This document shows, piece after piece, positions 27,519 to 36,162 of a DNA stretch of 64,000 bases. A program made the position numbers and the translations under genes. The stretch's first letter is position 1, and each line of letters opens with the position of its first letter. The notes below the pieces were generated by a model, which was not told the DNA's origin, searched no databases, and saw only the letters and a list, made by a program, of their open reading frames with translations. Source of the stretch: Scandinavium sp036409475 (GTDB lineage Bacteria; Pseudomonadota; Gammaproteobacteria; Enterobacterales; Enterobacteriaceae); assembly GCF_036409475.1 (NCBI RefSeq), contig NZ_JAYRCK010000001.1, forward strand, positions 282,210 through 346,209. The letters are read 5' to 3'.

Positions 27519-27857
27519 TTACCCCTTCCCCCCTTGTTTCAGCCAGGTTTTCACGGCTGGGTTGCTCTCTTCTTTTCGGGCGATCATCAGCAAATTGGCA
27601 GTCAGTTCCGGCGCATCAAGGCGACGATAGGCCAGCCCTGGAACATGGACTTGCTCTAACGGTTCCGGTACCAATGCCACGCCTAATCCCGCGGCCGCAA
27701 TCGCCAACACATTCAGGCTGCTGCCTGTGCGCCAGGCAATGTTTAAGCGGCTTCCAAGACTCTGGCTTACGTGCTGTAGAAAAGCGGCTTTCCGATGAAT
27801 CGCGTGGTTGCAGGCATAGCGACTGGAATTGTGCCGGGTGGCGTTGACATAGGGGAC
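27519..27857 (-). pseudogene. LysR-type regulator remnant (C-terminal effector domain only)
   Basis: Minus-strand reading gives about 112 residues resembling the end of a LysR substrate-binding domain: RTGSSLNVLAIAAAGLGVAL, VPEPLEQVHVPGLAYRRL, DAPELTANLLMIARKEE. The N-terminal winged helix and the first half of the effector domain are missing. Upstream the frame runs into repeat-like and terminator sequence with no start or ribosome-binding site. The K-12 order flgN-murJ has no such gene, so this is the decayed remainder of an acquired or lost regulator. Which regulator it was cannot be told. Confidence 0.6.
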
Positions 27858-27868
27858 AGAGCTGCCTG

Positions 27869-27908
27869 ATGCCCTCTCCCCCGCCCCTCTCCCACAGGGC
27901 GAGGGGTG
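27869..27908. repeat. short GC-rich interspersed palindrome
   Basis: CCCTCTCCC...CCCCTCTCCCACAGGGCGAGGGG, an inverted pyrimidine/purine-rich motif of the kind scattered through enterobacterial intergenic regions. It truncates the LysR remnant on its 5' side. Confidence 0.5.
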
Positions 27909-27915
27909 CAAACAC

Positions 27916-27947
27916 AAAAAAATCCTCTCAAAAGAGGATTTTTGCTG
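27916..27947 (-). terminator. murJ terminator
   Basis: Hairpin AAATCCTCT / AGAGGATTT flanked by an A-run on one side and a T-run on the other, immediately after the murJ stop on the minus strand. It could act in both directions. Confidence 0.85.
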
Positions 27948-27948
27948 T

Positions 27949-29487
27949 TTACCCTGCAGTACGACGCGCAAACTCCTTCACGCGGAAACCTAACAGCATC
28001 AGCGTGGCGAAGTAAGCCGCAATCCCCGCGACCACGACCGCCATCAAACGCATCAGGCGGAACGGCATCGAGCCCTGTGACCACTCAGGCATGATGTGCA
28101 TCATGCCAAGCAGCACCGCCGACATCACCAGCACCGCCGCAATCATGCGTGCAAAGAATTTGCCCCATCCGGGCTGTGGGGTGAAAATTTTCTGCTTACG
28201 CAACTGCCAGTACAGCAGGCTCGCATTAAGGCAAGCCGCCAGACCAATCGACAACGACAGCCCGGCATGTTTCAGCGGGCCAATAAACGCCAGGTTCATC
28301 AACTGGGTCATGATGAGGGTAAGGATGGCGATCTTGACCGGCGTTTTGATGTCCTGACGTGAATAGAAGCCCGGCGCCAGCACCTTCACCACAATCAGCC
28401 CCACCAGACCAACGGAATACGCCACCAGCGCGCGTTGCGTCATCGCGGCATCAAAGGCGGTAAATTTCCCGTACTGGAACAGCGAAACCGTCAGCGGTTT
28501 TGCCAGAATCCCCAATGCCACCGCACTTGGCAGCGCCAACAGGAAGCACAGGCGCAGACCCCAGTCCATCAGGCGGCAATATTCATCGTGGTTGCCACTG
28601 GCGAAACTTTTCGACAGCGACGGCAGCAGAATCGTCCCGAGCGCCACGCCCAATACGCCAGAAGGAAACTCCATCAGGCGGTCGGCGTAGTACATCCACG
28701 AGACAGAACCCGACACCAGGAACGAGGCGAAAATAGTGTTGATAATGAGTGAAATCTGGCTGACGGAAACGCCGAGGATCGCCGGGCCCATCTGTTTGAC
28801 TACGCGAAGTGAACCTGCATCTTTCAGGTTGATGCGTGGCAGCACCAGCATGCCGATTTTTTTCAGGTGCGGCAGTTGATAAAACAGCTGTAGCACGCCG
28901 CCCGCAGTCACCGCCCACGCCAGCGCCAGCACAGGAGGATTGAAGTAAGGCGCGGCAAACAGCGCAAAACCAATCATGCTGACATTGAGGAACGTTGGCG
29001 CAAACGCAGGGACCGAAAAACGGTTCCAGGTGTTGAGGATAGCCCCCACCAGCGAAGCGAGGGAGATCAGCAAAATATAGGGGAAAGTGATGCGCAGCAG
29101 TTGGCTGGTCAGCGCAAATTTTTCGGCGGTATTCGCAAAGCCTGGGGCTGTAAGGGTGATAACCCACGGTGCAGCCAGCATCCCGACAATCGTGACGACA
29201 GCCAGCGCCAGCGTTAACAGACCTGAGACGTAAGAAACAAAGACACGCGTCGCATCTTCACCCTGTTTGCTTTTGTATTCCGCAAGAATCGGCACGAACG
29301 CCTGAGAGAATGCGCCTTCCGCAAAAATACGGCGCAGCAGGTTTGGCAGTTTGAAGGCAACGAAAAAGGCGTCGGTTGCCATTCCTGCCCCAAAAACCCT
29401 CGCCACAATGGCATCGCGCGCAAACCCGAGCACGCGGGAAAACATGGTCATCGAGCTGACGGCCGCCAGCGATTTTAACAGGTTCAT
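27949..29487 (-). CDS. murJ: lipid II flippase MurJ
   Basis: Moves lipid II across the inner membrane. The 512-residue polytopic protein starts MNLLKSLAAVSSMTMFSRVLGFARDAIVARVFG, with the conserved N-terminal Arg residues, LRRIFAEGAFSQAFVP near residue 52, and about 14 hydrophobic segments. Six upstream in-frame codons (from 29505) are discarded to match the E. coli start. Ends VKEFARRTAG. Confidence 0.96.
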   Translation of the reverse strand: MNLLKSLAAVSSMTMFSRVLGFARDAIVARVFGAGMATDAFFVAFKLPNLLRRIFAEGAFSQAFVPILAEYKSKQGEDATRVFVSYVSGLLTLALAVVTIVGMLAAPWVITLTAPGFANTAEKFALTSQLLRITFPYILLISLASLVGAILNTWNRFSVPAFAPTFLNVSMIGFALFAAPYFNPPVLALAWAVTAGGVLQLFYQLPHLKKIGMLVLPRINLKDAGSLRVVKQMGPAILGVSVSQISLIINTIFASFLVSGSVSWMYYADRLMEFPSGVLGVALGTILLPSLSKSFASGNHDEYCRLMDWGLRLCFLLALPSAVALGILAKPLTVSLFQYGKFTAFDAAMTQRALVAYSVGLVGLIVVKVLAPGFYSRQDIKTPVKIAILTLIMTQLMNLAFIGPLKHAGLSLSIGLAACLNASLLYWQLRKQKIFTPQPGWGKFFARMIAAVLVMSAVLLGMMHIMPEWSQGSMPFRLMRLMAVVVAGIAAYFATLMLLGFRVKEFARRTAG

Positions 29488-29600
29488 TAACGTGTGATTC
29501 CACAACCCTGAAACAAAGAGCGTCCGAATGACGGACGCTGGAAAGTGGCGATAGTCTACCTGGATCCCCGGTAATTTCTACTGGCAGATGTTACAGGGGC

Positions 29601-30527
29601 TTACTCGCTCATGGCCTCCTGCCACAGTTTTTCGACCAGACGCTGGGCGGCAATCGCCTGTTCCCCTGCGGTTTCCGGAACTGTCTGATTTTGCACGCAT
29701 TCAATGAAATGGCGAGCACAACCTGCAAAGCCACGCTGTTCGAGCGTACTCTGCCAACCTGGCACCGGGCGTTCTATTACGCCAGCGCCCCGCTCTTCAC
29801 GCCAGTCACGCATGTCGGTGATATCAATCAGCGCGCCATCGGTCACAGCCTGCACCCCTTCACGCTGGCTGCCAGCCCGACGGTGCATGCTGGTGGTAAT
29901 TTGCATCTGCGGCAGGCTGAAATGGTGCTCGGCATAGAGCATTTCCCCCTGCTCAGTCGTCTGCAATGTTCCACCACTTAACTGGGGTTTACCGCCCGCC
30001 AGCCATAACGCCGTATCAACAACGTGAAGATAGTCATCAAGCAGCGTGAAACGGAGATCGTGTGGCCCGACGCTATCGGTACGGTGTTTATCCATTCGCA
30101 ATGAAGCACCACCAGAGAGATGCGTTTTCAGCTCGCGATAAAGCGGGGCGAAACGGCGATTAAAGCCGACCATCAAGGTGAGCTTTTTCTTTTCGGCCAG
30201 CTCAAGCAGGCGAATGGCATCGCTGAGTTTATCCGCCAGGGGCTTATCCACGCAGACGTGAACACCGGCATTCAGCAGTTCACTCACTACATCGTAGTGC
30301 GTCGCGGTGGCGCTATGCACAAACACCGCGTCGCACTGAGAAGCCAGATGCTGCAGGGAATCAGCCAGCGGCACGCGATAGGTCTCACAGATGCGTAGCG
30401 CTTTTTCGCGCCCGGGAGACCAGGCGGCTTGCAGCGTCCAGTCATTGGCAGCGCTCAGCACCGGCAGCCACGCTTTTTGCGCGATGCCCCCGAGCCCTAC
30501 AACGCCGATTCGAAGTTTTGCGGTCAC
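29601..30527 (-). CDS. mviM: putative Gfo/Idh/MocA oxidoreductase
   Basis: NAD(P)-binding oxidoreductase of unknown substrate. The 308-residue protein has the Rossmann GVVGLGGIAQKAWLPVL at the N terminus and the family motif VCVDKPLADKLSDAIRLLELAEKK with the EKP-like Lys near residue 95. Gene order yceH-mviM-murJ is conserved with E. coli; yceH ends 2 nt downstream of nothing but the mviM start region, so the pair is probably cotranscribed. Confidence 0.92.
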   Translation of the reverse strand: MTAKLRIGVVGLGGIAQKAWLPVLSAANDWTLQAAWSPGREKALRICETYRVPLADSLQHLASQCDAVFVHSATATHYDVVSELLNAGVHVCVDKPLADKLSDAIRLLELAEKKKLTLMVGFNRRFAPLYRELKTHLSGGASLRMDKHRTDSVGPHDLRFTLLDDYLHVVDTALWLAGGKPQLSGGTLQTTEQGEMLYAEHHFSLPQMQITTSMHRRAGSQREGVQAVTDGALIDITDMRDWREERGAGVIERPVPGWQSTLEQRGFAGCARHFIECVQNQTVPETAGEQAIAAQRLVEKLWQEAMSE

Positions 30528-30529
30528 GT

Positions 30530-31177
30530 TCAGTCTCCTAAATGAGCCAGCAGAGAATCAAGGCGCTGTTTGAGGTCGGCGACTTCCGCTTCAAGGGCTT
30601 CAACGCGCCCAGCCAAATCGTTGGAGGCGGGTGAAGCGCTTTCTGGCGCGGTGGCTGAAAGGTCCACTTCACCGCTAAACAGATGCATATAGCGCTGTTC
30701 ACGCTTGCCCGGCTCGCGCGGCAGACGCACCACAAACGGGCCATCTTCACGCGCGGCCAGATGCTCAAGCGCATTTTCGACTTCGGTAGTATCACCAAAT
30801 TCATGCATACGCTGTGCTCTGCTGCGCAGTTCGCCTGGCGTTTGTGGGCCACGCAGCAGCAGCGTAGTGATCAGCGCGACTTCTCCCGCCGTCAGTTTCA
30901 AATCGCCAAATTCGGAATTGCAAAAACGCTGTTCGTATTTAGTGACGCGATTGCCAAACCCACTGACGGTACGCAGATAATGGCGCTTCACCAGTTGATC
31001 AAGCTGGTCCTGCACTTCGCTCTCAGAGAGCGACATCACCGGTTCACGGTTGGTTTTCTGGTTGCAGGCCAACGTCACGGCATTGACCGATAAAGGATAC
31101 TGTTCCGGCGTCGTCACCTGCTTTTCCAGCAGACAGCCAATCACTCGCGCTTCATGCGCCGTTAACTGATATTTCAT
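30530..31177 (-). CDS. yceH: DUF480 family protein YceH
   Basis: Protein of unknown function, 215 residues, the same length as E. coli YceH. It begins MKYQLTAHEARVIGCLLEKQVTTPEQYPLSVNAV, which has a winged-helix look, and ends in a coiled-coil stretch (VEALEAEVADLKQRLDSLLAHL). It lies 2 nt before mviM and 9 nt after rimJ. Confidence 0.93.
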   Translation of the reverse strand: MKYQLTAHEARVIGCLLEKQVTTPEQYPLSVNAVTLACNQKTNREPVMSLSESEVQDQLDQLVKRHYLRTVSGFGNRVTKYEQRFCNSEFGDLKLTAGEVALITTLLLRGPQTPGELRSRAQRMHEFGDTTEVENALEHLAAREDGPFVVRLPREPGKREQRYMHLFSGEVDLSATAPESASPASNDLAGRVEALEAEVADLKQRLDSLLAHLGD

Positions 31178-31186
31178 GGTTTCTCC

Positions 31187-31771
31187 TTAGCGACCTGCCG
31201 TCCACTCGCGGGTGGTCAGCGCCGTCAGAACATGGTCACGCCACTGCCCGTCAATCAGCAGATAATCTTTGGCATACCCTTCTTTTTCAAAGCCAAGCTT
31301 CGCCAGCAGTGCGCCACTGCGCTGATTGTGCGGCATGTAGTTGGCCATAATGCGATGAATGTGTTGGGTGCGCTGCATGTAACGAATCGCCGAGGTCAGC
31401 GCTTCATACATCAGCCCTTGCCCCTGCCACTTCTGGCCGACGGAGTAGCCCAGATAACACGCATGGAATGAGCCCCGAACAACGTTCGAGAAATTAGCGA
31501 CTCCGATAATCTCTTTCTCTTCCGGGTCGAGCAGGGCGAAGTAGAACGCAGAGCCCTGTTTGTGAAATTCGCTGATCATCGATAAACGCGCCTGCCAGCC
31601 TGAAGGGTAGCAATGGCTGTCGTCACGAACGGGTTCCCAGGGTTTTAAGAACGCTTTATTTTCGGCGTAATAGTCAGCCAGTCGCCAGGCATCACGGTCA
31701 TGAACCAGACGCACCACCAGCCGGTCTGTTGTTAAGCGCACTTTCGGCACGTTACTGCGGTAGCCAAACAT
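31187..31771 (-). CDS. rimJ: ribosomal protein S5 N-acetyltransferase RimJ
   Basis: GNAT enzyme that acetylates the N terminus of S5 in E. coli. The 194-residue protein starts MFGYRSNVPKVRLTTDRL and has the acetyl-CoA-binding YSVGQKWQGQGLMYEAL segment. The frame extends 60 codons upstream to 31951, but that part crosses the promoter region and is not expected to be translated; the chosen start gives the E. coli length. Confidence 0.95.
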   Translation of the reverse strand: MFGYRSNVPKVRLTTDRLVVRLVHDRDAWRLADYYAENKAFLKPWEPVRDDSHCYPSGWQARLSMISEFHKQGSAFYFALLDPEEKEIIGVANFSNVVRGSFHACYLGYSVGQKWQGQGLMYEALTSAIRYMQRTQHIHRIMANYMPHNQRSGALLAKLGFEKEGYAKDYLLIDGQWRDHVLTALTTREWTAGR

Positions 31772-31993
31772 CTTACCCCACTCCTCAACATCGCAATTGT
31801 CTTCACTATACCTGCCCGCTGGCACCTTGTGAAAACAGCAACCTACGATTTTCTGCGTCACTTCTGCTTTTCGATAAATTAACTCTATCAAAAATGTCTT
31901 TTGATAAAAAAATATTGTCGCGACTCGCTGCAAGAAACCTCCGATTGTCACGCTAGAATGGTAGCCTCACCGTTCTGTTTCCCTGGAGGGGAA

Positions 31994-33202
31994 ATGCCGT
32001 CCCGCATCTCGCAGGCGCGAAGCCTGGGTAAATATTTCCTGCTAGTCGACAACATGCTGGTTGTGCTCGGCTTTTTTGTCGTGTTTCCGCTGATCTCCAT
32101 TCGTTTTGTCGATCAGATGGGCTGGGCCGCACTGATGGTTGGCATCGCGCTAGGATTACGCCAGTTCGTGCAGCAAGGTCTGGGGATTTTTGGCGGCGCG
32201 ATAGCCGACCGCTTCGGCGCCAAACCGATGATTGTCACCGGCATGCTGATGCGTGCTGCGGGTTTTGCCACCATGGCGATTGCGCATGAGCCGTGGATGC
32301 TTTGGCTTTCGTGCATTCTTTCCGGGCTTGGCGGCACACTGTTTGATCCTCCTCGTGCAGCTCTGGTGGTCAAACTGGTGCGCCCGCAGCAGCGTGGGCG
32401 TTTCTTCTCTTTGCTGATGATGCAGGACAGCGCTGGCGCGGTGATCGGTGCCCTGCTCGGCAGTTGGCTGCTGCAATATGATTTTAGGCTGGTGTGCAGT
32501 GCCGGCGCGGTGCTGTTTATCCTTTGCGCGGCCTTTAACGCCTGGTATCTGCCTGCCTGGAAACTCTCCACGGTGAAAACACCTGTGCGCGAAGGGCTTT
32601 CACGAGTGCTGAGCGATAAACGCTTTGTGACCTATGTGCTGACACTCACCGGCTATTACATGTTGGCGGTGCAGGTAATGTTGATGCTGCCGATCATGGT
32701 TAACGATATCGCCGGTTCAGCGTCGGCGGTGAAGTGGATGTATGCCATTGAAGCGGTGCTGTCGCTCACTCTGCTCTATCCTATCGCCCGCTGGAGCGAA
32801 AAGCGTTTTCGCCTTGAACACCGTTTGATGGCGGGACTGCTCATCATGACGCTGGCGATGTTGCCCATCGGGTTATCAAGCAATCTGCAACAGCTCTTTA
32901 CCTTGATTTGCGTGTTCTATATCGGCTCAATTATCGCAGAACCGGCCAGAGAAACGCTGAACGCTCAGCTTGCTGACCCGCGGGCGCGTGGCAGCTATAT
33001 GGGCTTTAGTCGGCTTGGTCTGGCTTTCGGTGGCGCGCTGGGTTACGCCGGTGGCGGTTGGTTGTTTGATGCAGGGAAAGCGATGTCGCAGCCGGAGCTT
33101 CCCTGGGCGATGCTGGGTGCCATTGGCTTCATGACTTTGCTGGCGCTGTGGTGGCAGTTTAGCCAGAAAAGAGCGGCGGCCGGGATGGTGCCACGGGTAT
33201 AA
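31994..33202 (+). CDS. mdtH: MFS multidrug efflux protein MdtH
   Basis: Twelve-helix major-facilitator transporter; the E. coli protein gives quinolone resistance when overproduced. The 402-residue protein starts MPSRISQARSLGKYFLLVDNMLVVLG after a CTGGAGGGG site and has the motif A segment GGAIADRFGAKPMIVTG near residue 72. Upstream in-frame codons from 31901 are discarded. Its stop overlaps the ATG of a 32-codon ORF (TAATG). Confidence 0.95.
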   Translation: MPSRISQARSLGKYFLLVDNMLVVLGFFVVFPLISIRFVDQMGWAALMVGIALGLRQFVQQGLGIFGGAIADRFGAKPMIVTGMLMRAAGFATMAIAHEPWMLWLSCILSGLGGTLFDPPRAALVVKLVRPQQRGRFFSLLMMQDSAGAVIGALLGSWLLQYDFRLVCSAGAVLFILCAAFNAWYLPAWKLSTVKTPVREGLSRVLSDKRFVTYVLTLTGYYMLAVQVMLMLPIMVNDIAGSASAVKWMYAIEAVLSLTLLYPIARWSEKRFRLEHRLMAGLLIMTLAMLPIGLSSNLQQLFTLICVFYIGSIIAEPARETLNAQLADPRARGSYMGFSRLGLAFGGALGYAGGGWLFDAGKAMSQPELPWAMLGAIGFMTLLALWWQFSQKRAAAGMVPRV

Positions 33203-33300
33203 TGTCAACCATGGTAACAATTCAGCGCATTCTGCTGGTGTGCATTGTACTGACAGGGCATGCTGCTTTGTGTCAGGATGAGACAAAGGCAATATATTGA
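33202..33300 (+). CDS. possible 32-residue secreted or membrane microprotein
   Basis: ATG overlaps the mdtH stop (TAATG), and the stop TGA lies 8 nt before the yceB start. The product starts MSTMVTIQRILLVCIVLTGH, which is a short basic N terminus and a hydrophobic core, then a polar tail ending DETKAIY, so it resembles a signal or membrane segment. I do not recognise it. It occupies the place of grxB in the K-12 order. It may be a chance frame; the overlap arrangement is the main support. Confidence 0.35.
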   Translation: MSTMVTIQRILLVCIVLTGHAALCQDETKAIY

Positions 33301-33308
33301 GGACCTCC

Positions 33309-33869
33309 ATGAAGAAGATGTTGTTTGTGGCTGTGATGATGGCCAGTGCCGTGCTGTCTGGCTGTAATAAGCTGACGCAGTATACCGTCAGCGAGCAAGA
33401 AATTAATCAGGCGCTGCAAAAGCACAATAATTTCTCCAAAGATATTGGCCTGCCTGGCGTGGCGGATGCACATATTGTGTTGAGCAACCTCTCCAGCGCT
33501 ATCGGGCGCGAAGAACCGAATAAAATCACACTGAACGGTGTGGCGAATCTGGACATGACCTCGCTGTTTGGCAACCAGAAAGCAACCATCGACCTGAAAC
33601 TGAAAGCGCTGCCGGTCTTCAATAAAGAGAAAGGCGCCATCTTCCTGCAGGAAATGGAAGTGGTCGATGCCAAAGTTCAGCCGGAAAAAATGCAGTCAGT
33701 GGTGCAGACCATGATGCCGTACCTGAATCAGTCTCTGCGTAGCTACTTCAATAAACAGCCAGCGTATGTGTTGCGTGACGACGCCAGCGAAGGTGAAGCA
33801 ATGGCGAAGAAATTAGCCAAAGGCATTGAAGTGAAGCCAGGCGAAATCGTGATTCCGTTTACCGATTGA
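33309..33869 (+). CDS. yceB: YceB family lipoprotein (DUF1439)
   Basis: Predicted lipoprotein of 186 residues, E. coli length. The signal peptide MKKMLFVAVMMASAVLSGC has a lipobox LSGC with Cys19. Conserved QEINQALQKHNNFSKDIGLPGVADAHIVL follows. The start has GAGGACC at 7 nt. The family is related to tubular lipid-binding-like folds; function is unknown. Confidence 0.93.
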   Translation: MKKMLFVAVMMASAVLSGCNKLTQYTVSEQEINQALQKHNNFSKDIGLPGVADAHIVLSNLSSAIGREEPNKITLNGVANLDMTSLFGNQKATIDLKLKALPVFNKEKGAIFLQEMEVVDAKVQPEKMQSVVQTMMPYLNQSLRSYFNKQPAYVLRDDASEGEAMAKKLAKGIEVKPGEIVIPFTD

Positions 33870-33886
33870 TTGCGGATTCATTCATC

Positions 33887-33911
33887 AAGGGCGCATCAGC
33901 GCCCTTTTTTT
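33887..33911 (+). terminator. yceB intrinsic terminator
   Basis: AAGGGCGC-ATCA-GCGCCCTT followed by a T-run, 18 nt after the yceB stop. Confidence 0.9.
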
Positions 33912-33943
33912 CGCGCTGACCTTTTTCAAACAAAAGAGTGCAA

Positions 33944-33959
33944 AGGAAAACGTTTCCGC
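33944..33959 (+). promoter_or_regulatory. PurR operator of pyrC
   Basis: AGGAAAACGTTTCCGC matches the PurR consensus ACGCAAACGTTTGCGT in the central AAACGTTT and lies 53 nt before pyrC; E. coli pyrC has a PurR site at the same place. Downstream, CCCGGC near 33972 can pair with GCCGGA just before the start codon, the hairpin used in E. coli for pyrimidine control through start-site choice. Confidence 0.8.
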
Positions 33960-34011
33960 TTATCCTTAGTGCCCGGCAAAAATAGCCCTTATTAACCAGC
34001 CGGAGCCCACC

Positions 34012-35058
34012 ATGACAGCCCAATCCAATCGCCTGAAAATCCGCCGCCCCGACGACTGGCATATCCATCTGCGTGATGGCGATATGCTCAAAACCGTCGT
34101 GCCTTATACCAGTGAAGTGTATGGCCGTGCGATTGTGATGCCTAACCTGGTGCCACCTGTCACCACCGTTGAAGCCGCCATCAGCTATCGTCAGCGCATT
34201 CTGGATGCTGTGCCAGCTGGGCATGATTTTACGCCGCTGATGACCTGCTACCTGACCGATACACTCGACCCGAATGAACTCGAGCGCGGGTTCAAAGAAG
34301 GCGTCTTCACCGCCGCGAAGCTTTATCCAGCGAATGCCACCACCAACTCCAGCCATGGCGTAACCAGCATTGATGCCATCATGCCGGTGCTTGAACGCAT
34401 GGAAAAGCTCGGCATGCCCCTGCTGGTGCACGGGGAAGTCACTCACGCTGACATCGATATTTTTGACCGCGAAGCGCGTTTTATTGAATCCGTGATGGAG
34501 CCGATGCGTCAGCGCTTACCGGGCCTCAAAGTCGTGTTCGAGCACATCACCACCAAAGATGCCGCGGAATATGTGCGTGACGGCAACGAACTGATTGCAG
34601 CCACCATTACACCTCAGCACTTGATGTTCAACCGCAACCACATGCTGGTTGGCGGCGTGCGCCCTCACCTGTATTGCTTGCCGATCCTCAAGCGCAACAT
34701 CCACCAGCAGGCGCTGCGTGAGCTGGTTGCCAGCGGCTTTGCGCGTGCTTTCCTCGGCACCGATTCCGCTCCACACGCACGCCATCGTAAAGAAGCCAGC
34801 TGCGGCTGTGCGGGTTGCTTCAACGCCCCAACCGCTCTTGCCAGCTACGCGACGGTGTTTGAAGAGATGAATGCGTTGCAGCATTTCGAAGCGTTCTGCT
34901 CGCTCAATGGCCCCCAGTTCTACGGCCTGCCAGTGAATGAAAGCTTTATCGAACTGGAGCGTAAAGAGAGTCAGGTTGTCGAAAGTATCGCCCTTACCGA
35001 CGACACGCTGATCCCGTTCCTGGCGGGTGAAACCGTTAACTGGAGCGTAGTCCGCTAA
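34012..35058 (+). CDS. pyrC: dihydroorotase
   Basis: Zinc amidohydrolase of pyrimidine synthesis (carbamoyl-aspartate to dihydroorotate). The 348-residue protein has HxH in DDWHIHLRDGD (about 17-19), the carboxylated Lys in TAAKLYPANATTNSSHG (about 103), metal His residues in LLVHGEVTH and FEHITTKDA, and the catalytic Asp in FLGTDSAPHARH. Length equals E. coli PyrC. The leader carries a PurR site and the pairing segments for CTP-dependent control. Confidence 0.97.
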   Translation: MTAQSNRLKIRRPDDWHIHLRDGDMLKTVVPYTSEVYGRAIVMPNLVPPVTTVEAAISYRQRILDAVPAGHDFTPLMTCYLTDTLDPNELERGFKEGVFTAAKLYPANATTNSSHGVTSIDAIMPVLERMEKLGMPLLVHGEVTHADIDIFDREARFIESVMEPMRQRLPGLKVVFEHITTKDAAEYVRDGNELIAATITPQHLMFNRNHMLVGGVRPHLYCLPILKRNIHQQALRELVASGFARAFLGTDSAPHARHRKEASCGCAGCFNAPTALASYATVFEEMNALQHFEAFCSLNGPQFYGLPVNESFIELERKESQVVESIALTDDTLIPFLAGETVNWSVVR

Positions 35059-35096
35059 AAAAGTGTCAGTCCCCTGTTGTAAGTTGTCAAAACTAA

Positions 35097-35112
35097 CTGT
35101 ATAAATATCCAG
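35097..35112 (+). promoter_or_regulatory. LexA box of dinI
   Basis: CTGTATAAATATCCAG fits the LexA pattern CTG-N10-CAG and is nearly the E. coli dinI SOS box; it lies 22 nt before the dinI start. Confidence 0.88.
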
Positions 35113-35134
35113 TATATTCAACAGGGGGCAAACT

Positions 35135-35377
35135 ATGCGTATTGAAGTGACCATTGCCAAAACAACCGTCTTACCGGCTGGCGCTATTGATGCGCTGACC
35201 AGCGAGCTTTCCCGCCGTATTCTGAGCCAGTTTCCCGACCGTGACGGTCAGGTCAGCGTGCGCTATGCCGCCGCCAACAACCTTTCTGTTATCGGCGCGC
35301 CGAAAGAAGACAAAGACCGCATCAGCGAAATTCTCCAGGAAACCTGGGAAAGCGCTGATGACTGGTTTATGCCCTAA
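35135..35377 (+). CDS. dinI: DNA damage-inducible protein I
   Basis: Modulates RecA filaments during the SOS response. The 80-residue protein starts MRIEVTIAKTTVLPAGAIDAL and ends EILQETWESADDWFMP, the acidic C-terminal helix that binds RecA; one residue shorter than E. coli DinI. The ribosome-binding site is AGGGGG. A LexA box lies just upstream. Confidence 0.95.
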   Translation: MRIEVTIAKTTVLPAGAIDALTSELSRRILSQFPDRDGQVSVRYAAANNLSVIGAPKEDKDRISEILQETWESADDWFMP

Positions 35378-35380
35378 ATA

Positions 35381-35490
35381 ATTCGAGTTGCAGGTAGGCG
35401 GCAAGGGAGCTCATCCCCAGGAGCTTACTTGAGTAAGTGACTGGGGTGAGTGAGTGCAGCCAACACCCCTGCAACTTGAAGTATGACGGG
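35381..35490. repeat. ERIC element
   Basis: Contains the ERIC core (CCCCAGGAGCTTAC, then AGTAAGTGACTGGGGTGAG) and the outer inverted arms TTCGAGTTGCAGG / CCTGCAACTTGAA. It begins 4 nt after the dinI stop. Confidence 0.92.
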
Positions 35491-35536
35491 CAAATCACTG
35501 ATTAAAAAATGCTCCATCATTGTGTTAACGTTTGCC

Positions 35537-35560
35537 GGGTCGCCCCGGCTTTTTTTATTT
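35537..35560 (+). terminator. dinI intrinsic terminator
   Basis: GCCGGG-TCG-CCCCGGC followed by TTTTTTTATTTTT. The following 35561-35785 is AT-rich with no gene; it should hold the bssS promoter. Confidence 0.85.
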
Positions 35561-35785
35561 TTCCATTGTTCCTTTTTTAACCTTTTTCTTATTGCATCGT
35601 TAATCTTTTAAAAAATAACGAACTAACTGCCGTTTTATTGTTCAAAAAAACGAATGGTGTAGAAAAAGATCTTGCTGTTCGGTTAAAAATTCGAATATTT
35701 TCATAGTTGTTGATATAATTAGTTTGCTTCAGAAAACATGCATTGAACCTCGAACCGTTGTCTTTAAACACGCTAATAAGGGGTT

Positions 35786-36043
35786 ATGATGGAAAAGAAT
35801 AATGAAGTCATCCAGACCCACCCACTCGTTGGATGGGACATCAGCACCGTAGACAGCTACGATGCGTTGATGTTGCGCCTGCACTACCAGAACCCCACAG
35901 AGCCAAGTCACAACGAAGCAGAAATCGGCCAGACGTTATGGTTAACGACCGATGTCGCCCGCCAGTTTATTTCCATTTTAGAAGCGGGTATCGCGAAAAT
36001 AGAGTCGGGCGAATTCCAGGAAAACGAGTATCGCAGGCATTAG
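35786..36043 (+). CDS. bssS: biofilm regulator BssS
   Basis: Small cytoplasmic protein linked in E. coli to biofilm formation and indole signalling. The 85-residue product MEKNNEVIQTHPLVGWDIST...EYRRH aligns along its length with E. coli BssS (84 residues). A terminator with arms GGCACCC/GGGTGCC follows at about 36071-36087. Confidence 0.94.
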   Translation: MMEKNNEVIQTHPLVGWDISTVDSYDALMLRLHYQNPTEPSHNEAEIGQTLWLTTDVARQFISILEAGIAKIESGEFQENEYRRH

Positions 36044-36069
36044 TGCATAATGCTGAAAATTCACGCAAC

Positions 36070-36096
36070 AGGCACCCTATGGGTGCCTTAATTATT
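36070..36096 (+). terminator. bssS intrinsic terminator
   Basis: AGGCACCC-TAT-GGGTGCCTT followed by AATTATTT; a weak U-tract. Confidence 0.7.
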
Positions 36097-36162
36097 TGTG
36101 CCCTTGTCACGCTGAATCAGATTAATTACTCTGCTAATAAAGAAAAGAGCTGAGAGAAACGT

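Noticed and set aside
31772..31951. 60-codon N-terminal extension of RimJ
   Set aside because: It crosses the intergenic region and does not match the RimJ family N terminus; MFGYRSN is the usual start.
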